Origin: Lachnospiraceae bacterium
GTDB taxonomy: Bacteria; Bacillota; Clostridia; Lachnospirales; Lachnospiraceae
NCBI GenBank assembly: GCA_017479935.1
Contig: JAFVBO010000118.1
Location: 62,001 to 126,000 of the forward strand
Length of the DNA stretch: 64,000 nt
Direction of reading: 5' to 3'
Below are positions 16,173 through 25,237 of this stretch, piece after piece. Position 1 is the first letter of the stretch; the number at the start of each line of letters is the position of its first letter. Under the pieces are notes generated by a model, which worked only from the letters and a program-made list of their open reading frames with translations, made no database searches and was not told the origin of the DNA. The translations under genes and the position numbers were made by a program.

Positions 16173-17294
16173 ATGTCGGATTATTTTGGAAAAGATGTTC
16201 CCAAGCTGGGATTTGGTTTGATGCGCCTGCCGAAGAAGCTTTTTGCGACAGATATAGAACAGGTAAAAACGATGGTGGACCTGTTTATGGAGGCAGGCTT
16301 TACCTATTTTGACACCGCTTATGTATACATGGGCTCCGAAGCCGCCATCAAAAAGGCGTTGGTGGATCGCTATCCCAGAGAGAAATTTACGCTGGCCGAC
16401 AAGATGAACGCGTTTATGATGGCTCCGACGGAGGAAGCGGCCAAAAAGCAGTTTGCGACCAGCCTGGAGCGCACCGGCGCAGGATACTTTGATTACTACC
16501 TGCTTCACTCGCTGATGGAGGACAACTATACCAAGTACGAAAAATTCCATCTGTGGGATTATGTCAAGGAGCAGAAGGAGAAGGGACTGATCAAGCATCT
16601 CGGTTTCTCTTTCCACGCAGGGCCGGAGCTTTTGGACAAGCTTTTGACCGAGCACCCGGAGGTGGACTTCATTCAGCTGCAGATTAACTATGCCGACTGG
16701 GAGAATCCGTCGGTCACGTCGCGCGCCAACTATGAAGTGGCCAGAAAGCACGGAAAGTCCATCACCGTCATGGAGCCGGTGAAGGGCGGACGGTTGGCCA
16801 ACCCGCCCGCAGCCGTGAAGAAGCTGTTTAAGGACTACCATCCGGATATGTCCTGCGCCTCGTGGGCGATCCGCTTTGTGGCCTCCTTAGACGGCATCAT
16901 CACCGTACTGTCCGGCATGTCCAACATCGAGCAGATGCAGGACAACCTTTCCTATATGAAGAACTTCCAGCCGTTAAACGAGGAAGAGCAAAAGATCATT
17001 CAGGAGGCGCAGCGCATCTTAGGAAAATCCTCCACGATCCCCTGCACGGCCTGCCATTACTGTACGGAAGGATGCCCGAAGCAGATTGCCATCCCGGACA
17101 TCTTTGCGGCGGTGAATAAGCAGCTGGGGAACGGCCAGATGGCTGAGGCGCTGGAAGCCTACAACGAAGCGGCGCCGGAAGGGCACAGGGCGTCGGATTG
17201 CATCAAGTGCCGCCAGTGCGAGAGATCCTGCCCGCAGCATCTGCCGATCACAGAGTATTTGGAGCAGGCAGCGCAAATGCTGGAAGCGAAATAA
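16173..17294 (+). CDS. Aldo/keto reductase with C-terminal [4Fe-4S] ferredoxin domain
   Basis: A 373-aa oxidoreductase. The N-terminal TIM barrel has the aldo/keto reductase signatures (GFGLMRLP; catalytic Asp47, Tyr52 region and Lys77). Two cysteine clusters follow: C291/C294/C297/C301 and C343/C346/C349/C353, each CxxCxxCxxxC(P), predicted to bind two [4Fe-4S] clusters. The family is common in anaerobes; electron donor and substrate are not established. The start ATG at 16173 follows GGAAGGAAG. It has its own promoter and terminator. Confidence 0.9.
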   Translation: MSDYFGKDVPKLGFGLMRLPKKLFATDIEQVKTMVDLFMEAGFTYFDTAYVYMGSEAAIKKALVDRYPREKFTLADKMNAFMMAPTEEAAKKQFATSLERTGAGYFDYYLLHSLMEDNYTKYEKFHLWDYVKEQKEKGLIKHLGFSFHAGPELLDKLLTEHPEVDFIQLQINYADWENPSVTSRANYEVARKHGKSITVMEPVKGGRLANPPAAVKKLFKDYHPDMSCASWAIRFVASLDGIITVLSGMSNIEQMQDNLSYMKNFQPLNEEEQKIIQEAQRILGKSSTIPCTACHYCTEGCPKQIAIPDIFAAVNKQLGNGQMAEALEAYNEAAPEGHRASDCIKCRQCERSCPQHLPITEYLEQAAQMLEAK

Positions 17295-17345
17295 GATCTG
17301 TTCAGACTGGCGCTTGAAGTGGAAAATAAGACATAAAATGAGCCA

Positions 17346-17384
17346 ATGCTCCCCTCTTCAAGTACGTAAGAGGGGGGATTTTTG
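17346..17384 (+). terminator. Intrinsic terminator
   Basis: CTCCCCTCTT pairs with AAGAGGGGGG around CAAGTACGT, then ATTTTTG. Confidence 0.8.
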
Positions 17385-17424
17385 CTTGGAAACGTGATAC
17401 GTGCAATGAGGGAGGAAGACAACG

Positions 17425-19269
17425 ATGATGATGTTTCAATTCGTGTGGGAGACTCTTCAGGGACTTCCGGAGTATTATCAAAGAGAAAAGGGACTGTTTC
17501 TCTTCACGTTGGGGCTGGTGGGGGTGATCGCCATTTTCCATCTGGTGAAGACCATTCGGACAGCCGGGCAGATTAAGAGCCTGCCGATCCGAATCGTTTA
17601 CTTCCTGGTCGAACTGATCGGGATTTTTGCCGTGCTCCTGTCGGGCGTTTTGTTTAACCGGGCCGGTGAGATTGGCGAACTGAAACCGGAGATGCTAAAC
17701 TGGCGCTTTTTCCTGGAAATCATCGTTGCGGCTGTCGTGTATATCATTTTTTACTGGCGACTGTATGTCCGCCAGGACGAGGAGAGGGAAAAGCTCAGGG
17801 AAGCAAAGGCCTGGTCTTCCTGGGACGAAGAGGAATACAGTGAAACCGTGAGCGAATATGGAAAATCCATGTTGCGGGCGATCGGGATCATTGTAGCCTC
17901 GGTGATCGGGATTTTTGCAGGAACGAGCATCATAAAGGCGGGGCCTGTCCTTTTTGGAAAGCGACTGGGCGAGTGGGCCTTTAATACGTATGCGGCCTGG
18001 ATTGTAAATGTGATCGTGACGTTTGTCTCCATTCTGATCGAGCTTCCTCTCATCAAGCTGTTCGGCAATAAGGTCATGCAGGCCATGGATGCCTATGAGG
18101 ATGCGATTGACGAGCACGGGGATGCCATTTCCGAGAAGTATCTTGATCCGCTGTGGGACAAGTGGGATGATTTCAAGGAGAAATGGAAGGGCAGACGATC
18201 GGAAAAGTCTGTCAGTAATCGGACGAGTGCATCGCATGCAAGACGAATGACGAAGGCCGAAATAGGAGCAAAGGCTGGAGGGTCAACGGGGAGTGGGGGC
18301 TCTTCCCGAAAACAGACGATACCTTGGAAGGGGATTTTGGCTGTTGCTGTTTTAGTCGTTGGCTTTTTCCTGATCCGCGGGTTCTTTAACGGGAATTCTT
18401 CGGAAAGTCTCCCGGTGAATTCCAGTCAGATGACGGAACGCGACGTGAAAACCCTGCAAAAGCAATCGTCAGAAGGAAACCTGGAAGCCATGACGCGGCT
18501 GGCGGAAGCCTACCAGTATGGCTGGGGCGGGCTTGCCAAGGATCAGGAGGAGGCGGTTTCTCTTTACCGGCAGGCTGCGGAGGCAGGCTATGCGGAGGCT
18601 CAGTACCAGATGGGGCGTGTCTACGATTTTGGAAACGGTGAGGAACAGAACTATGACGAGGCGTTCGCCTGGTATATGCGGGCAGCGGAGCAAGGACACG
18701 CGAGCGCGCAAAGAGAGGTGGGACTGTTCTATTCCATGGGCCGTTCAGTGCGGAAGGATTACACAGAAGCCATGAACTGGTACAAGCTGGCGGCTGAGCA
18801 GAACGAACCGTATGCGCTGCGGGACCTGGGACTAATGTATGCCCGCGGTGACGGCGTCGAGGCCGACACGGTGGAAGCCATGTGGTATTATATGCAGGCC
18901 GTGGAGCAGGGATACATTGGCGCGTATCACGACCTGGGCAATCTGTATCTGATTTACAACATGGAACGGGAGCCTGACAAGGCCGCGGAATGGTTCGCCA
19001 AAGGCGCGGAGGCGGGCGATTCGTTTTCCGCCTTCGACTTAGCGAAGATGTATGAGACAGGCGACGGCGTAGAACAAAGCTATGCGAAAGCCTTCGACCT
19101 CTACATGCAGTATTCTGACTATCATAGCGAAGCGCAGTACAACCTGGGGCGCTACTACGAGGAAGGCCTCGGCGTGGAAGCGGACCGGGAGCAGGCCATC
19201 GCCTGGTACCAAAAGGCGGCAGACTTAGGGCATCAGAAAGCAAAGGAAGCGCTGGAAAGATATTATTGA
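17425..19269 (+). CDS. Membrane protein with Sel1-like repeats
   Basis: A 614-aa protein. The N-terminal third holds about five predicted membrane helices, followed by a charged linker with Ser/Gly/Ala stretches (about 265-300), one more helix (about 305-325) and a C-terminal Sel1-like repeat solenoid (about 345-612). Each repeat is roughly 36 residues, with motifs such as AxxxYxxAAExGxxxAQYxLGxxY. The solenoid is probably extracytoplasmic if the topology call is right. Sel1 repeats mediate protein-protein contacts. Function unknown. It precedes the double-TIR gene. The ATG at 17425 has GGAGGAAG upstream; two more ATG codons follow immediately. Confidence 0.75.
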   Translation: MMMFQFVWETLQGLPEYYQREKGLFLFTLGLVGVIAIFHLVKTIRTAGQIKSLPIRIVYFLVELIGIFAVLLSGVLFNRAGEIGELKPEMLNWRFFLEIIVAAVVYIIFYWRLYVRQDEEREKLREAKAWSSWDEEEYSETVSEYGKSMLRAIGIIVASVIGIFAGTSIIKAGPVLFGKRLGEWAFNTYAAWIVNVIVTFVSILIELPLIKLFGNKVMQAMDAYEDAIDEHGDAISEKYLDPLWDKWDDFKEKWKGRRSEKSVSNRTSASHARRMTKAEIGAKAGGSTGSGGSSRKQTIPWKGILAVAVLVVGFFLIRGFFNGNSSESLPVNSSQMTERDVKTLQKQSSEGNLEAMTRLAEAYQYGWGGLAKDQEEAVSLYRQAAEAGYAEAQYQMGRVYDFGNGEEQNYDEAFAWYMRAAEQGHASAQREVGLFYSMGRSVRKDYTEAMNWYKLAAEQNEPYALRDLGLMYARGDGVEADTVEAMWYYMQAVEQGYIGAYHDLGNLYLIYNMEREPDKAAEWFAKGAEAGDSFSAFDLAKMYETGDGVEQSYAKAFDLYMQYSDYHSEAQYNLGRYYEEGLGVEADREQAIAWYQKAADLGHQKAKEALERYY

Positions 19270-19292
19270 TGCTGGCAGCTTTTATCTGAGTA

Positions 19293-19331
19293 AGTATATC
19301 ATATTTAAGAGTGTATTGGCAAGGGAAAACG
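19293..19331 (-). repeat. 39-bp repeat with minus-strand promoter, copy 1
   Basis: Identical over 39 bp to 23632-23670. On the minus strand it reads TTGCCA, 18 bp, TATACT, a good sigma-A promoter. Here it would drive transcription antisense into the 3' end of the Sel1 membrane gene. It lies in the 261-bp gap before the double-TIR gene; no strong plus-strand promoter is visible in that gap. Confidence 0.85.
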
Positions 19332-19530
19332 TAGTGGACAGAATTCTGCGTCAAGGAAGAGAATTGTTAAAATCTCTTAAGAATTAGTAATAACGCACAA
19401 ACATCCCTTGAATAAAAATTCTATTTCCGTTATATTTGATAACGAGAGCCGCTATTTTGCATGGAACGCAGAAAATGCAGGAAAATGGCTGCGGGCAGTC
19501 ACTTTTCATTGCCGCTTCGGGAGGGATGTT

Positions 19531-22188
19531 ATGAGTTATTTGAAATGTCAGACTATGGCTGGTGTATCTCCGCAGGGCAAGCCAAGAGTGTTCTTTTCCT
19601 GTCACCCGGATGATTTTGCAGAATACAGTCAAAAGGTTTTCTATGAGTTGTTCAGCTATGTTAACTGCGCCATCTATTACATGGATCCTACAGAAAAGTA
19701 TGATCTGGAAGAGGTTTTGCAGGATGTTTCGCAGATGCAGCTGTTTGTTTTCGCGGTGACGAAAAAGCTGCTTCTGACTCCGAACCCCGGAATGGATAAG
19801 TTGTTCCCCTTCGCGGAACAGCTTCATATTCCGGTACTTCCTCTCGTTCAGGAGGAAGTGGACCCCAGAACATTCAGCAAGCGATTTGGCGATCTCCAAT
19901 ATTTAAGTCGTGCGGATATAACCGCTACTTCCATCAGCTATGAGGAAAAACTGAAGAAATATCTGGATTCGGTGCTGGCGAATGACAAACTGACCCAAAA
20001 AGTGCGGGAAGCGTTTGATGCATACATTTTTCTGAGTTATCGAAAAAAGGACCGAATGTATGCTCAGAAACTGATGAAAAAGATCCATGAGGCCGATTTT
20101 TGCCGGGATGTAGCCATTTGGTATGATGAGTTTCTGGTTCCGGGAGAAAACTATAACAACGCCATCGGTGAGATGATCGAAAAGAGTGATCTGTTTGCGC
20201 TGGCTGTCACCCCAAACCTGGTGAATGAAATCAATTACGTCCAGACGACGGAATACCCGGCAGCCTTCTTACGGGGGAAAACCGTGCTGGCTGCGGAAAT
20301 GGTAAAGACCAGTCGTGCCATGCTGGAAAGCCAGTACAAAGAGATTCCTCCCTGTGTTGACCCAGACGATAAAAAACGCTTTGAAAAAGAACTGGCTCAA
20401 AAACTTCCTTCGTTACAGGGGCACCCACTGAAGGATGATTCCGAACATCTTTATTACATGGGGCTTGCCTATCTGGGCGGTATTGATGTCGAAGTAGATC
20501 ATGAAAAAGCCGTTTCGCTGATTACGGCTTCTTCCGATAAAGGCTACTCCGAGGCTACCCTGAAGCTGGTTTCCATGTATAAAAACGGAGACGGTGTCGC
20601 GCGCAGTTACCAGAAAGCGATTGAGCTGCAAAATCATTATATCTCCGTTCTTGAGAAGTTCTATGAGGCCGTTGAACAGATCCGCGTCTCCTCCACACTT
20701 GCGGAAGCCCTGAGGGAGTTAAGCTCCTTGTATGAGGCTGCCCGTGACAAAAACGCCTGCAGGAGCACGCTGAAAAAACTGATTCGCCTTTGTGAGCAAT
20801 ATGATCAGGCATGGGGATATCCCTATAAACTGGCCGCTACTCAATTATTAGGAGATCTTGCCCGTTCAGAAGGAAACTTTCAGGAAGCAAAGCAATATTA
20901 TCTGGACACGCTTGCGCAATGCCAGAATGACCTGGATAAGGGAAGGAACGCAGGAGCTGTTTTTGCGGCTCAAAGCTATCTGATGTTGGGAAACCTGTGC
21001 GCAACCTATCATGATCGGGAGGAGGCAAAATCTTATTATCTGAAAGCAGTAGCCCTTGCCGATCAATATAAGGATAAACACGATTTTACTTCCACATATT
21101 TGATTGCCTATCAGGCCCTCGGCAACCTGGCTACAGAAACCGGAAATCTGTCGGTTGCAAATGATTATTTACAGAAGACCCAGGACCTGTACCTGGATTT
21201 GCAGAAATCCGGAAAAAAAGTGGCAGGCAGTCTGGCTGGTCTGATGCATGAAAAAAATGAGCTGGAACAGGCGCAAAAATACAGGAAAAGCCTTGATGAT
21301 ATTTACAGAGACTACCGCATTCATATGAGTTCGGATCCGGAACAGGACAAAAAAGACTTTAAGAAAATGCAGAGTCGGATCCAGGAACTGGATCGTTTAA
21401 ACAGCCAGAACATGAATTATTCTTCTGAAATCGAGAAGCGTAAGGAAGCTCTGGAAACTATGAAAGAGTACGCAACCAGTTCCGAAATCGCGGATCGCCG
21501 TAAGTATGCAGATGAATGTATTGTGTTAGGACTCGTTCAGATACAAAACAATGAATATGAAGAGGCGGAACCGCTTCTTCGCAAAGCGCTTGGCTTTTAT
21601 GAAGAATACGGAAAGACCCATGGAGACGATGAGGTTCGTCTGTCGTTGATGTCGATCTATACAGGACTCTTTGAGATTGCCGTTTCGAAGGGGGATACAG
21701 CGGAGGAAACCCGGCTGGGGGACAAGGTTCTTGCCCTGAACGAGGAAGCCGTGAAAAAGCGCGGCAACGCCAGGGATTACGTTCTTCTGATCAATTCCTA
21801 TATCGATCGGGGAGCCAAAGAAAAAGCGCATGGTCATCTGGATAAGGCAGAAAAGATGATAAAGAAAGCGATTGATGCAGGAAAAGAGCTTGTCCGGAAG
21901 GATCCAGGCCGGAACCACAAAGAGCTCTTGTCTGCGTCCTATTATGCGCTTGCATACCTGCGAAGTGACGCAAAGCCGGACAAAGACCCTCTTCTGTCCT
22001 CTTATCGGATTATGTCTGAAATGCAAAAGGATTTTCCGGACGATCAGAAGATTCTGAAGGAGATGAGCAAGATTCGTGCAAGCCTGATGAAGATAGGTGT
22101 AAAACTGTCCGAGATTGACGAGCTTGCGAAGAAAGCGGGAAAAACCGGGTGGTTATCGCGATTGTTTGGAAAAAAACATGGCTTTTGA
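19531..22188 (+). CDS. Double TIR domain protein with Sel1 and TPR repeats
   Basis: From the ATG at 19531 (GGGAGGG ribosome binding site) the product is 885 aa. Residues 18-108 form a first TIR-like domain (RVFFSCHPDD...PVLPLVQEE). Residues 162-258 form a canonical TIR (AYIFLSYRKKD, WYDEFLVPGENY, and Glu241 in TTEYPAA, the likely NADase glutamate). In the first domain the aligned position appears to be Leu91, so it is probably inactive. One or two Sel1 repeats (about 305-370) and a long TPR-like helical region follow, ending in WLSRLFGKK. TIR plus repeat scaffolds are typical of prokaryotic NAD-depleting defence or signalling proteins. A TTG at 19408 would add 41 residues. Confidence 0.8.
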   Translation: MSYLKCQTMAGVSPQGKPRVFFSCHPDDFAEYSQKVFYELFSYVNCAIYYMDPTEKYDLEEVLQDVSQMQLFVFAVTKKLLLTPNPGMDKLFPFAEQLHIPVLPLVQEEVDPRTFSKRFGDLQYLSRADITATSISYEEKLKKYLDSVLANDKLTQKVREAFDAYIFLSYRKKDRMYAQKLMKKIHEADFCRDVAIWYDEFLVPGENYNNAIGEMIEKSDLFALAVTPNLVNEINYVQTTEYPAAFLRGKTVLAAEMVKTSRAMLESQYKEIPPCVDPDDKKRFEKELAQKLPSLQGHPLKDDSEHLYYMGLAYLGGIDVEVDHEKAVSLITASSDKGYSEATLKLVSMYKNGDGVARSYQKAIELQNHYISVLEKFYEAVEQIRVSSTLAEALRELSSLYEAARDKNACRSTLKKLIRLCEQYDQAWGYPYKLAATQLLGDLARSEGNFQEAKQYYLDTLAQCQNDLDKGRNAGAVFAAQSYLMLGNLCATYHDREEAKSYYLKAVALADQYKDKHDFTSTYLIAYQALGNLATETGNLSVANDYLQKTQDLYLDLQKSGKKVAGSLAGLMHEKNELEQAQKYRKSLDDIYRDYRIHMSSDPEQDKKDFKKMQSRIQELDRLNSQNMNYSSEIEKRKEALETMKEYATSSEIADRRKYADECIVLGLVQIQNNEYEEAEPLLRKALGFYEEYGKTHGDDEVRLSLMSIYTGLFEIAVSKGDTAEETRLGDKVLALNEEAVKKRGNARDYVLLINSYIDRGAKEKAHGHLDKAEKMIKKAIDAGKELVRKDPGRNHKELLSASYYALAYLRSDAKPDKDPLLSSYRIMSEMQKDFPDDQKILKEMSKIRASLMKIGVKLSEIDELAKKAGKTGWLSRLFGKKHGF

Positions 22189-22271
22189 CAGTTGCGTTTA
22201 GCTATCCCGTGTGTTTCTTTATAGAAGCAATGAAACATGTTCACGACACATTCAAAGAAGGAGGTACTCAC

Positions 22272-22589
22272 ATGGGACTGTTTGATTTGTTTGGCAAGAA
22301 GATCTCTCTGGATGAAATGGGAAAATTCAACAAACAGGTTCTGACGGACGCTCTGGAACTGGTCATTAACAGTGGAATTGGCGATCAGTACAAGGAGTTG
22401 TTCAAGTCGGTAAAGGAAGGCAGCTTGAAAAAAGCACAGTTAAAGGAATGCCAGGCTTTCGTCAAGTGGTATGAGGATCTGGTAGCGTCTCAGCCGAATC
22501 TGAAGGCATCGTTCGGAGAAGCCAACTATAAGGCTACGATCAAGGCTCTTCAGGATATTGGCAGTTTTGCAGCCAGGAAACTTGGATGA
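22272..22589 (+). CDS. Small helical protein downstream of the TIR gene, 105 aa
   Basis: A 105-aa protein starting MGLFDLFGKK, with an excellent AAGGAGGT ribosome binding site 8 bp before ATG 22272. The rest is predicted helical and mildly basic; no family is recognised. It lies 83 bp after the double-TIR gene, on the same strand, with no terminator between. Its N-terminal LFGKK motif repeats the C-terminal motif of the TIR protein (RLFGKK). A partner or regulator role is inference from position. A long palindrome ends the unit. Confidence 0.75.
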   Translation: MGLFDLFGKKISLDEMGKFNKQVLTDALELVINSGIGDQYKELFKSVKEGSLKKAQLKECQAFVKWYEDLVASQPNLKASFGEANYKATIKALQDIGSFAARKLG

Positions 22590-22623
22590 GTGATCTTGTT
22601 TTGTGACTCGCTCTCTCAATCAC

Positions 22624-22710
22624 AATTTCTGACAGGGGACGGGCCTGTGTCACAAAAGCTGACAGCCGTCAGCTTTTGTGACACAGACCCGTCCCATGTC
22701 AGAAATTTTT
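22624..22710. terminator. 84-nt near-perfect palindrome, bidirectional terminator-like
   Basis: Arms of about 40 nt (AATTTCTGACA at 22624-22634 down to GCTGAC at 22658-22663, matched by GTCAGC at 22668 up to TGTCAGAAATT at 22707) surround AGCC. A T-run follows on the plus strand and an A/T-rich run on the other side. It separates the convergent TIR operon and the dehydrogenase gene. It is far longer than an ordinary terminator and may be a MITE-like palindrome. Confidence 0.75.
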
Positions 22711-22714
22711 TTGC

Positions 22715-23587
22715 TTAATGTTTTTTCTCTTCGTAAATCTTGATCAGAGCCTGCGTACCAAGCTTCGATCCGCCTTCGGCATCGAGTTTTTCAAACATGG
22801 AAAGGACGTCGGCAAGAACCGGCAGGGCGGTTTCGCGCTCCGTGGCTTCTTCCATGGCGATGCGCATGTCCTTGATGTAGTGATAGACAAAGAAACCGGG
22901 ATCGAAGTTTTCCGCCAGGATCTTGTAGCCGTTGTTGCTCATCTGCCAGCTGCCGGCGGCACCGGTGCTGATGGTGTCTAACATGGTCTTTGTGTCAAGG
23001 CCGACGGATTTTGCGTAGGTGATGGCTTCGCAGGTGGAAGCTAATGCGCCGGAAAGCGCGATCTGGTTGGCCATCTTGCAGTGCTGGCCCATGCCGGCGC
23101 CGCCTTCGTACACAATGTTGGTGCCCATGGCGGAAAAAACATCCTGGGCGGCATCAAAGACTTCCTTGTCGCCGCCGACCATAATGGCCAGCGTGCCCTT
23201 CTGCGCGCCGATGTCTCCGCCGGAGACGGGAGCGTCTAAGGCATACACGCCGCGCGCCTTGGCTGCCTCATAGATGCGGACGGACAGCTTCGGGCTGGTG
23301 GTGGTCATATCGATGATGGTGGCCCCTGCCGGAACATTTTCGATAATTCCGTTCTCGCCAAAGTACACTTCTTCCACATCCTTCGGGAAGCCCACGATAG
23401 TGATCACCACGTCCTTGCCGGCGGCGCATTCTTTCACGGAAGGGCACCAGATAGCGCCTTCGGATACGACCGCATCGGCTTTTTCTTTTGTGCGGGTGTA
23501 GACGGACACTTCAAAACCATGCTTCATCAAGTTACGAACCATCGACTGTCCCATGACGCCGACGCCGATAAAACCAATTTTCTTCAT
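22715..23587 (-). CDS. garR: 2-hydroxy-3-oxopropionate reductase / 3-hydroxyisobutyrate dehydrogenase family
   Basis: A 290-aa beta-hydroxyacid dehydrogenase. The NAD(P)-binding loop GFIGVGVMG is at 5-13, the substrate-binding DAPVSGGDIGA at 118-128, and the catalytic Lys171 in HCKMANQ. Family members reduce tartronate semialdehyde to glycerate or oxidise 3-hydroxyisobutyrate; the two cannot be separated from sequence alone, so the symbol is tentative. The ATG at 23587 has GGAGGT upstream. Its promoter lies in the 39-bp repeat at 23632-23670. Confidence 0.8.
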   Translation of the reverse strand: MKKIGFIGVGVMGQSMVRNLMKHGFEVSVYTRTKEKADAVVSEGAIWCPSVKECAAGKDVVITIVGFPKDVEEVYFGENGIIENVPAGATIIDMTTTSPKLSVRIYEAAKARGVYALDAPVSGGDIGAQKGTLAIMVGGDKEVFDAAQDVFSAMGTNIVYEGGAGMGQHCKMANQIALSGALASTCEAITYAKSVGLDTKTMLDTISTGAAGSWQMSNNGYKILAENFDPGFFVYHYIKDMRIAMEEATERETALPVLADVLSMFEKLDAEGGSKLGTQALIKIYEEKKH

Positions 23588-23631
23588 AAATACCTCCATA
23601 CAGCGCACGGGCGCTTTTATTAATCTCAAAG

Positions 23632-23670
23632 AGTATATCATATTTAAGAGTGTATTGGCAAGGGAAAACG
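23632..23670 (-). repeat. 39-bp repeat with minus-strand promoter, copy 2 (dehydrogenase promoter)
   Basis: Identical to 19293-19331. The -10 TATACT (plus-strand 23632-23637) and -35 TTGCCA (23656-23661) are 18 bp apart, correctly placed and oriented for the dehydrogenase gene starting at 23587. Confidence 0.85.
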
Positions 23671-23767
23671 CTGACAGGATCACCGAATCGCTCCGAGTTC
23701 AAATATTTAGGACTGTTCAAATTCCACTAAAAATGGTATGATTAATTGTTGGCCTAAGTAGAATGTC

Positions 23768-25216
23768 ATGCCGGAAAATCAAGTGAAACAGGAGGAGATT
23801 CCGATCATGGATCTTCGAAATACGTCCCAGGGACTTTGGAAAACCATGTTTTTTGCCTTGATCGCTGAGATGGATCTTGTGGTAAAAAACCTGATCAATC
23901 TCTTTTTTATCACGCGCTTTCTTGGCTCGGAAGGCGCGGCGGCGTATGAGGTGGTCATGCCGTGCGTGATGATCGCGTCCGCCTTTGTCGCGATGGGATA
24001 TAACGGTGTGCAGGCGGTCTGCGCCAAGGATTATGGCGCGAAAGATCCCGATTCGTTTGAACGTCATAAGAATGCGGGGTATACCTGGCTGCTCCTTGTG
24101 ATGGTGGCGATGTCGCTGCTTTTTGCGGGCTTTTCAGACTCCGTACTGGACCTGCTGGGGGCAAACGAGGGCAGTCAGGCGCTCTACACCTTAAGCCGTG
24201 ACTGTTATCATATGTTCCTGCTTTGTTTTGTGCCGCAGAGCATCTTCAGCATCGCATGCTGTCTGCTGTATCTGGAGGAACGAAAGCGGTTGCTTGTCGT
24301 CGAGCTTTTGCTCTACGGGTGTATGCTGTCGGGCAATCTCTTGGTGACGGCTGTAGCCCCAAGTATGATTGGCTATATGGCCGTGAACGTGGTGAGCGTC
24401 ACGATCGCGGACCTTTACCTGATCGTGTACTGTTTCATCTTAAAACGAAAGGATTCTGTCGCGGCCTTTACCGCGTTTCGGGTGAACCCCGCCGATATCC
24501 GGGAGGCGTTCTTTACGGGGCTTCCGGATTTCATGGAATATGGCTTTGTCGCCATCTTTTATCTGGTGGAGAACAACTACCTGCTGTCCCGGTTTTCGGA
24601 ATCGATGGTAGCGGGAGTGGGAGTTTTTGAGGCGATCGATAACCTGCCGGAGACCCTCTGCGTCGGTTTCAGCTTTCTTGTGACTGCTTCGCTCGGCACG
24701 AGAGTGGGACGGATTACTGTCACGTCTGCGGGACCGAACCGGTCGGCGGCGGTGAAGGAGCTGGACGAGACGGCCGGTCGGCTGACAAAAGGCGCGGTCA
24801 TCGGGTCCCTGCTGTTTGGCATCCTGCTTGTTCTTTTGGCTCGTCCGATTGTTGAAGCGTTTTTGATGGACGGGGATGTGGAAGCGAAAAGAACAGCCCT
24901 TTGGCTGACCATTTCGTGCGCGTCCGGGTTTGTGTTTTATATGTTAAATTCCGAACTGGTTTGCTATTACAAGATCGTGGAAGCCTATGCGCCGGCGCAC
25001 ATCATGTTTCTGGCGGAAGCGCTTTTGTTCCCCCTGGGCTTTAAATTGCTGATGGGCGAGCTGTTTGGAGTGATCGGCTTTTGCATGGGAGGCTTTGTGG
25101 GGGAAGTGTTTACGTTCCTGCTCAACTTGACTTTAGTGTGGAAGTTCAGCGGATGTTTTCCGAGACGCGTTTCGGATTTTCGGATGGATAACTATCTGAA
25201 CCGGCTGAACCGGTAA
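23768..25216 (+). CDS. MATE family efflux transporter
   Basis: A 482-aa polytopic protein of the MATE/MOP superfamily. About twelve hydrophobic segments are visible, with features such as GSEGAAAYEVVMPC in the first half and GVGVFEAIDNLPETLC in the second. Such proteins export drugs or metabolites by cation antiport. It is followed after 21 bp by a second MATE-like gene fused to an ATPase domain, so it probably belongs to the same operon as the phosphatase and STAS genes. The start ATG 23768 has no strong ribosome binding site; an internal ATG at 23807 after GGAGGAGA (MDLRNTSQG) is a better-supported alternative. Confidence 0.8.
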   Translation: MPENQVKQEEIPIMDLRNTSQGLWKTMFFALIAEMDLVVKNLINLFFITRFLGSEGAAAYEVVMPCVMIASAFVAMGYNGVQAVCAKDYGAKDPDSFERHKNAGYTWLLLVMVAMSLLFAGFSDSVLDLLGANEGSQALYTLSRDCYHMFLLCFVPQSIFSIACCLLYLEERKRLLVVELLLYGCMLSGNLLVTAVAPSMIGYMAVNVVSVTIADLYLIVYCFILKRKDSVAAFTAFRVNPADIREAFFTGLPDFMEYGFVAIFYLVENNYLLSRFSESMVAGVGVFEAIDNLPETLCVGFSFLVTASLGTRVGRITVTSAGPNRSAAVKELDETAGRLTKGAVIGSLLFGILLVLLARPIVEAFLMDGDVEAKRTALWLTISCASGFVFYMLNSELVCYYKIVEAYAPAHIMFLAEALLFPLGFKLLMGELFGVIGFCMGGFVGEVFTFLLNLTLVWKFSGCFPRRVSDFRMDNYLNRLNR

Positions 25217-25237
25217 GGCGCGGGGGAGGAAGAGAAA

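Noticed and set aside
18386-19354. 322-aa minus-strand open frame
   Set aside because: It lies opposite the Sel1 repeats of the membrane protein, is Pro/Arg/His-rich with no domain, and mirrors the repeated codon pattern of the real gene.
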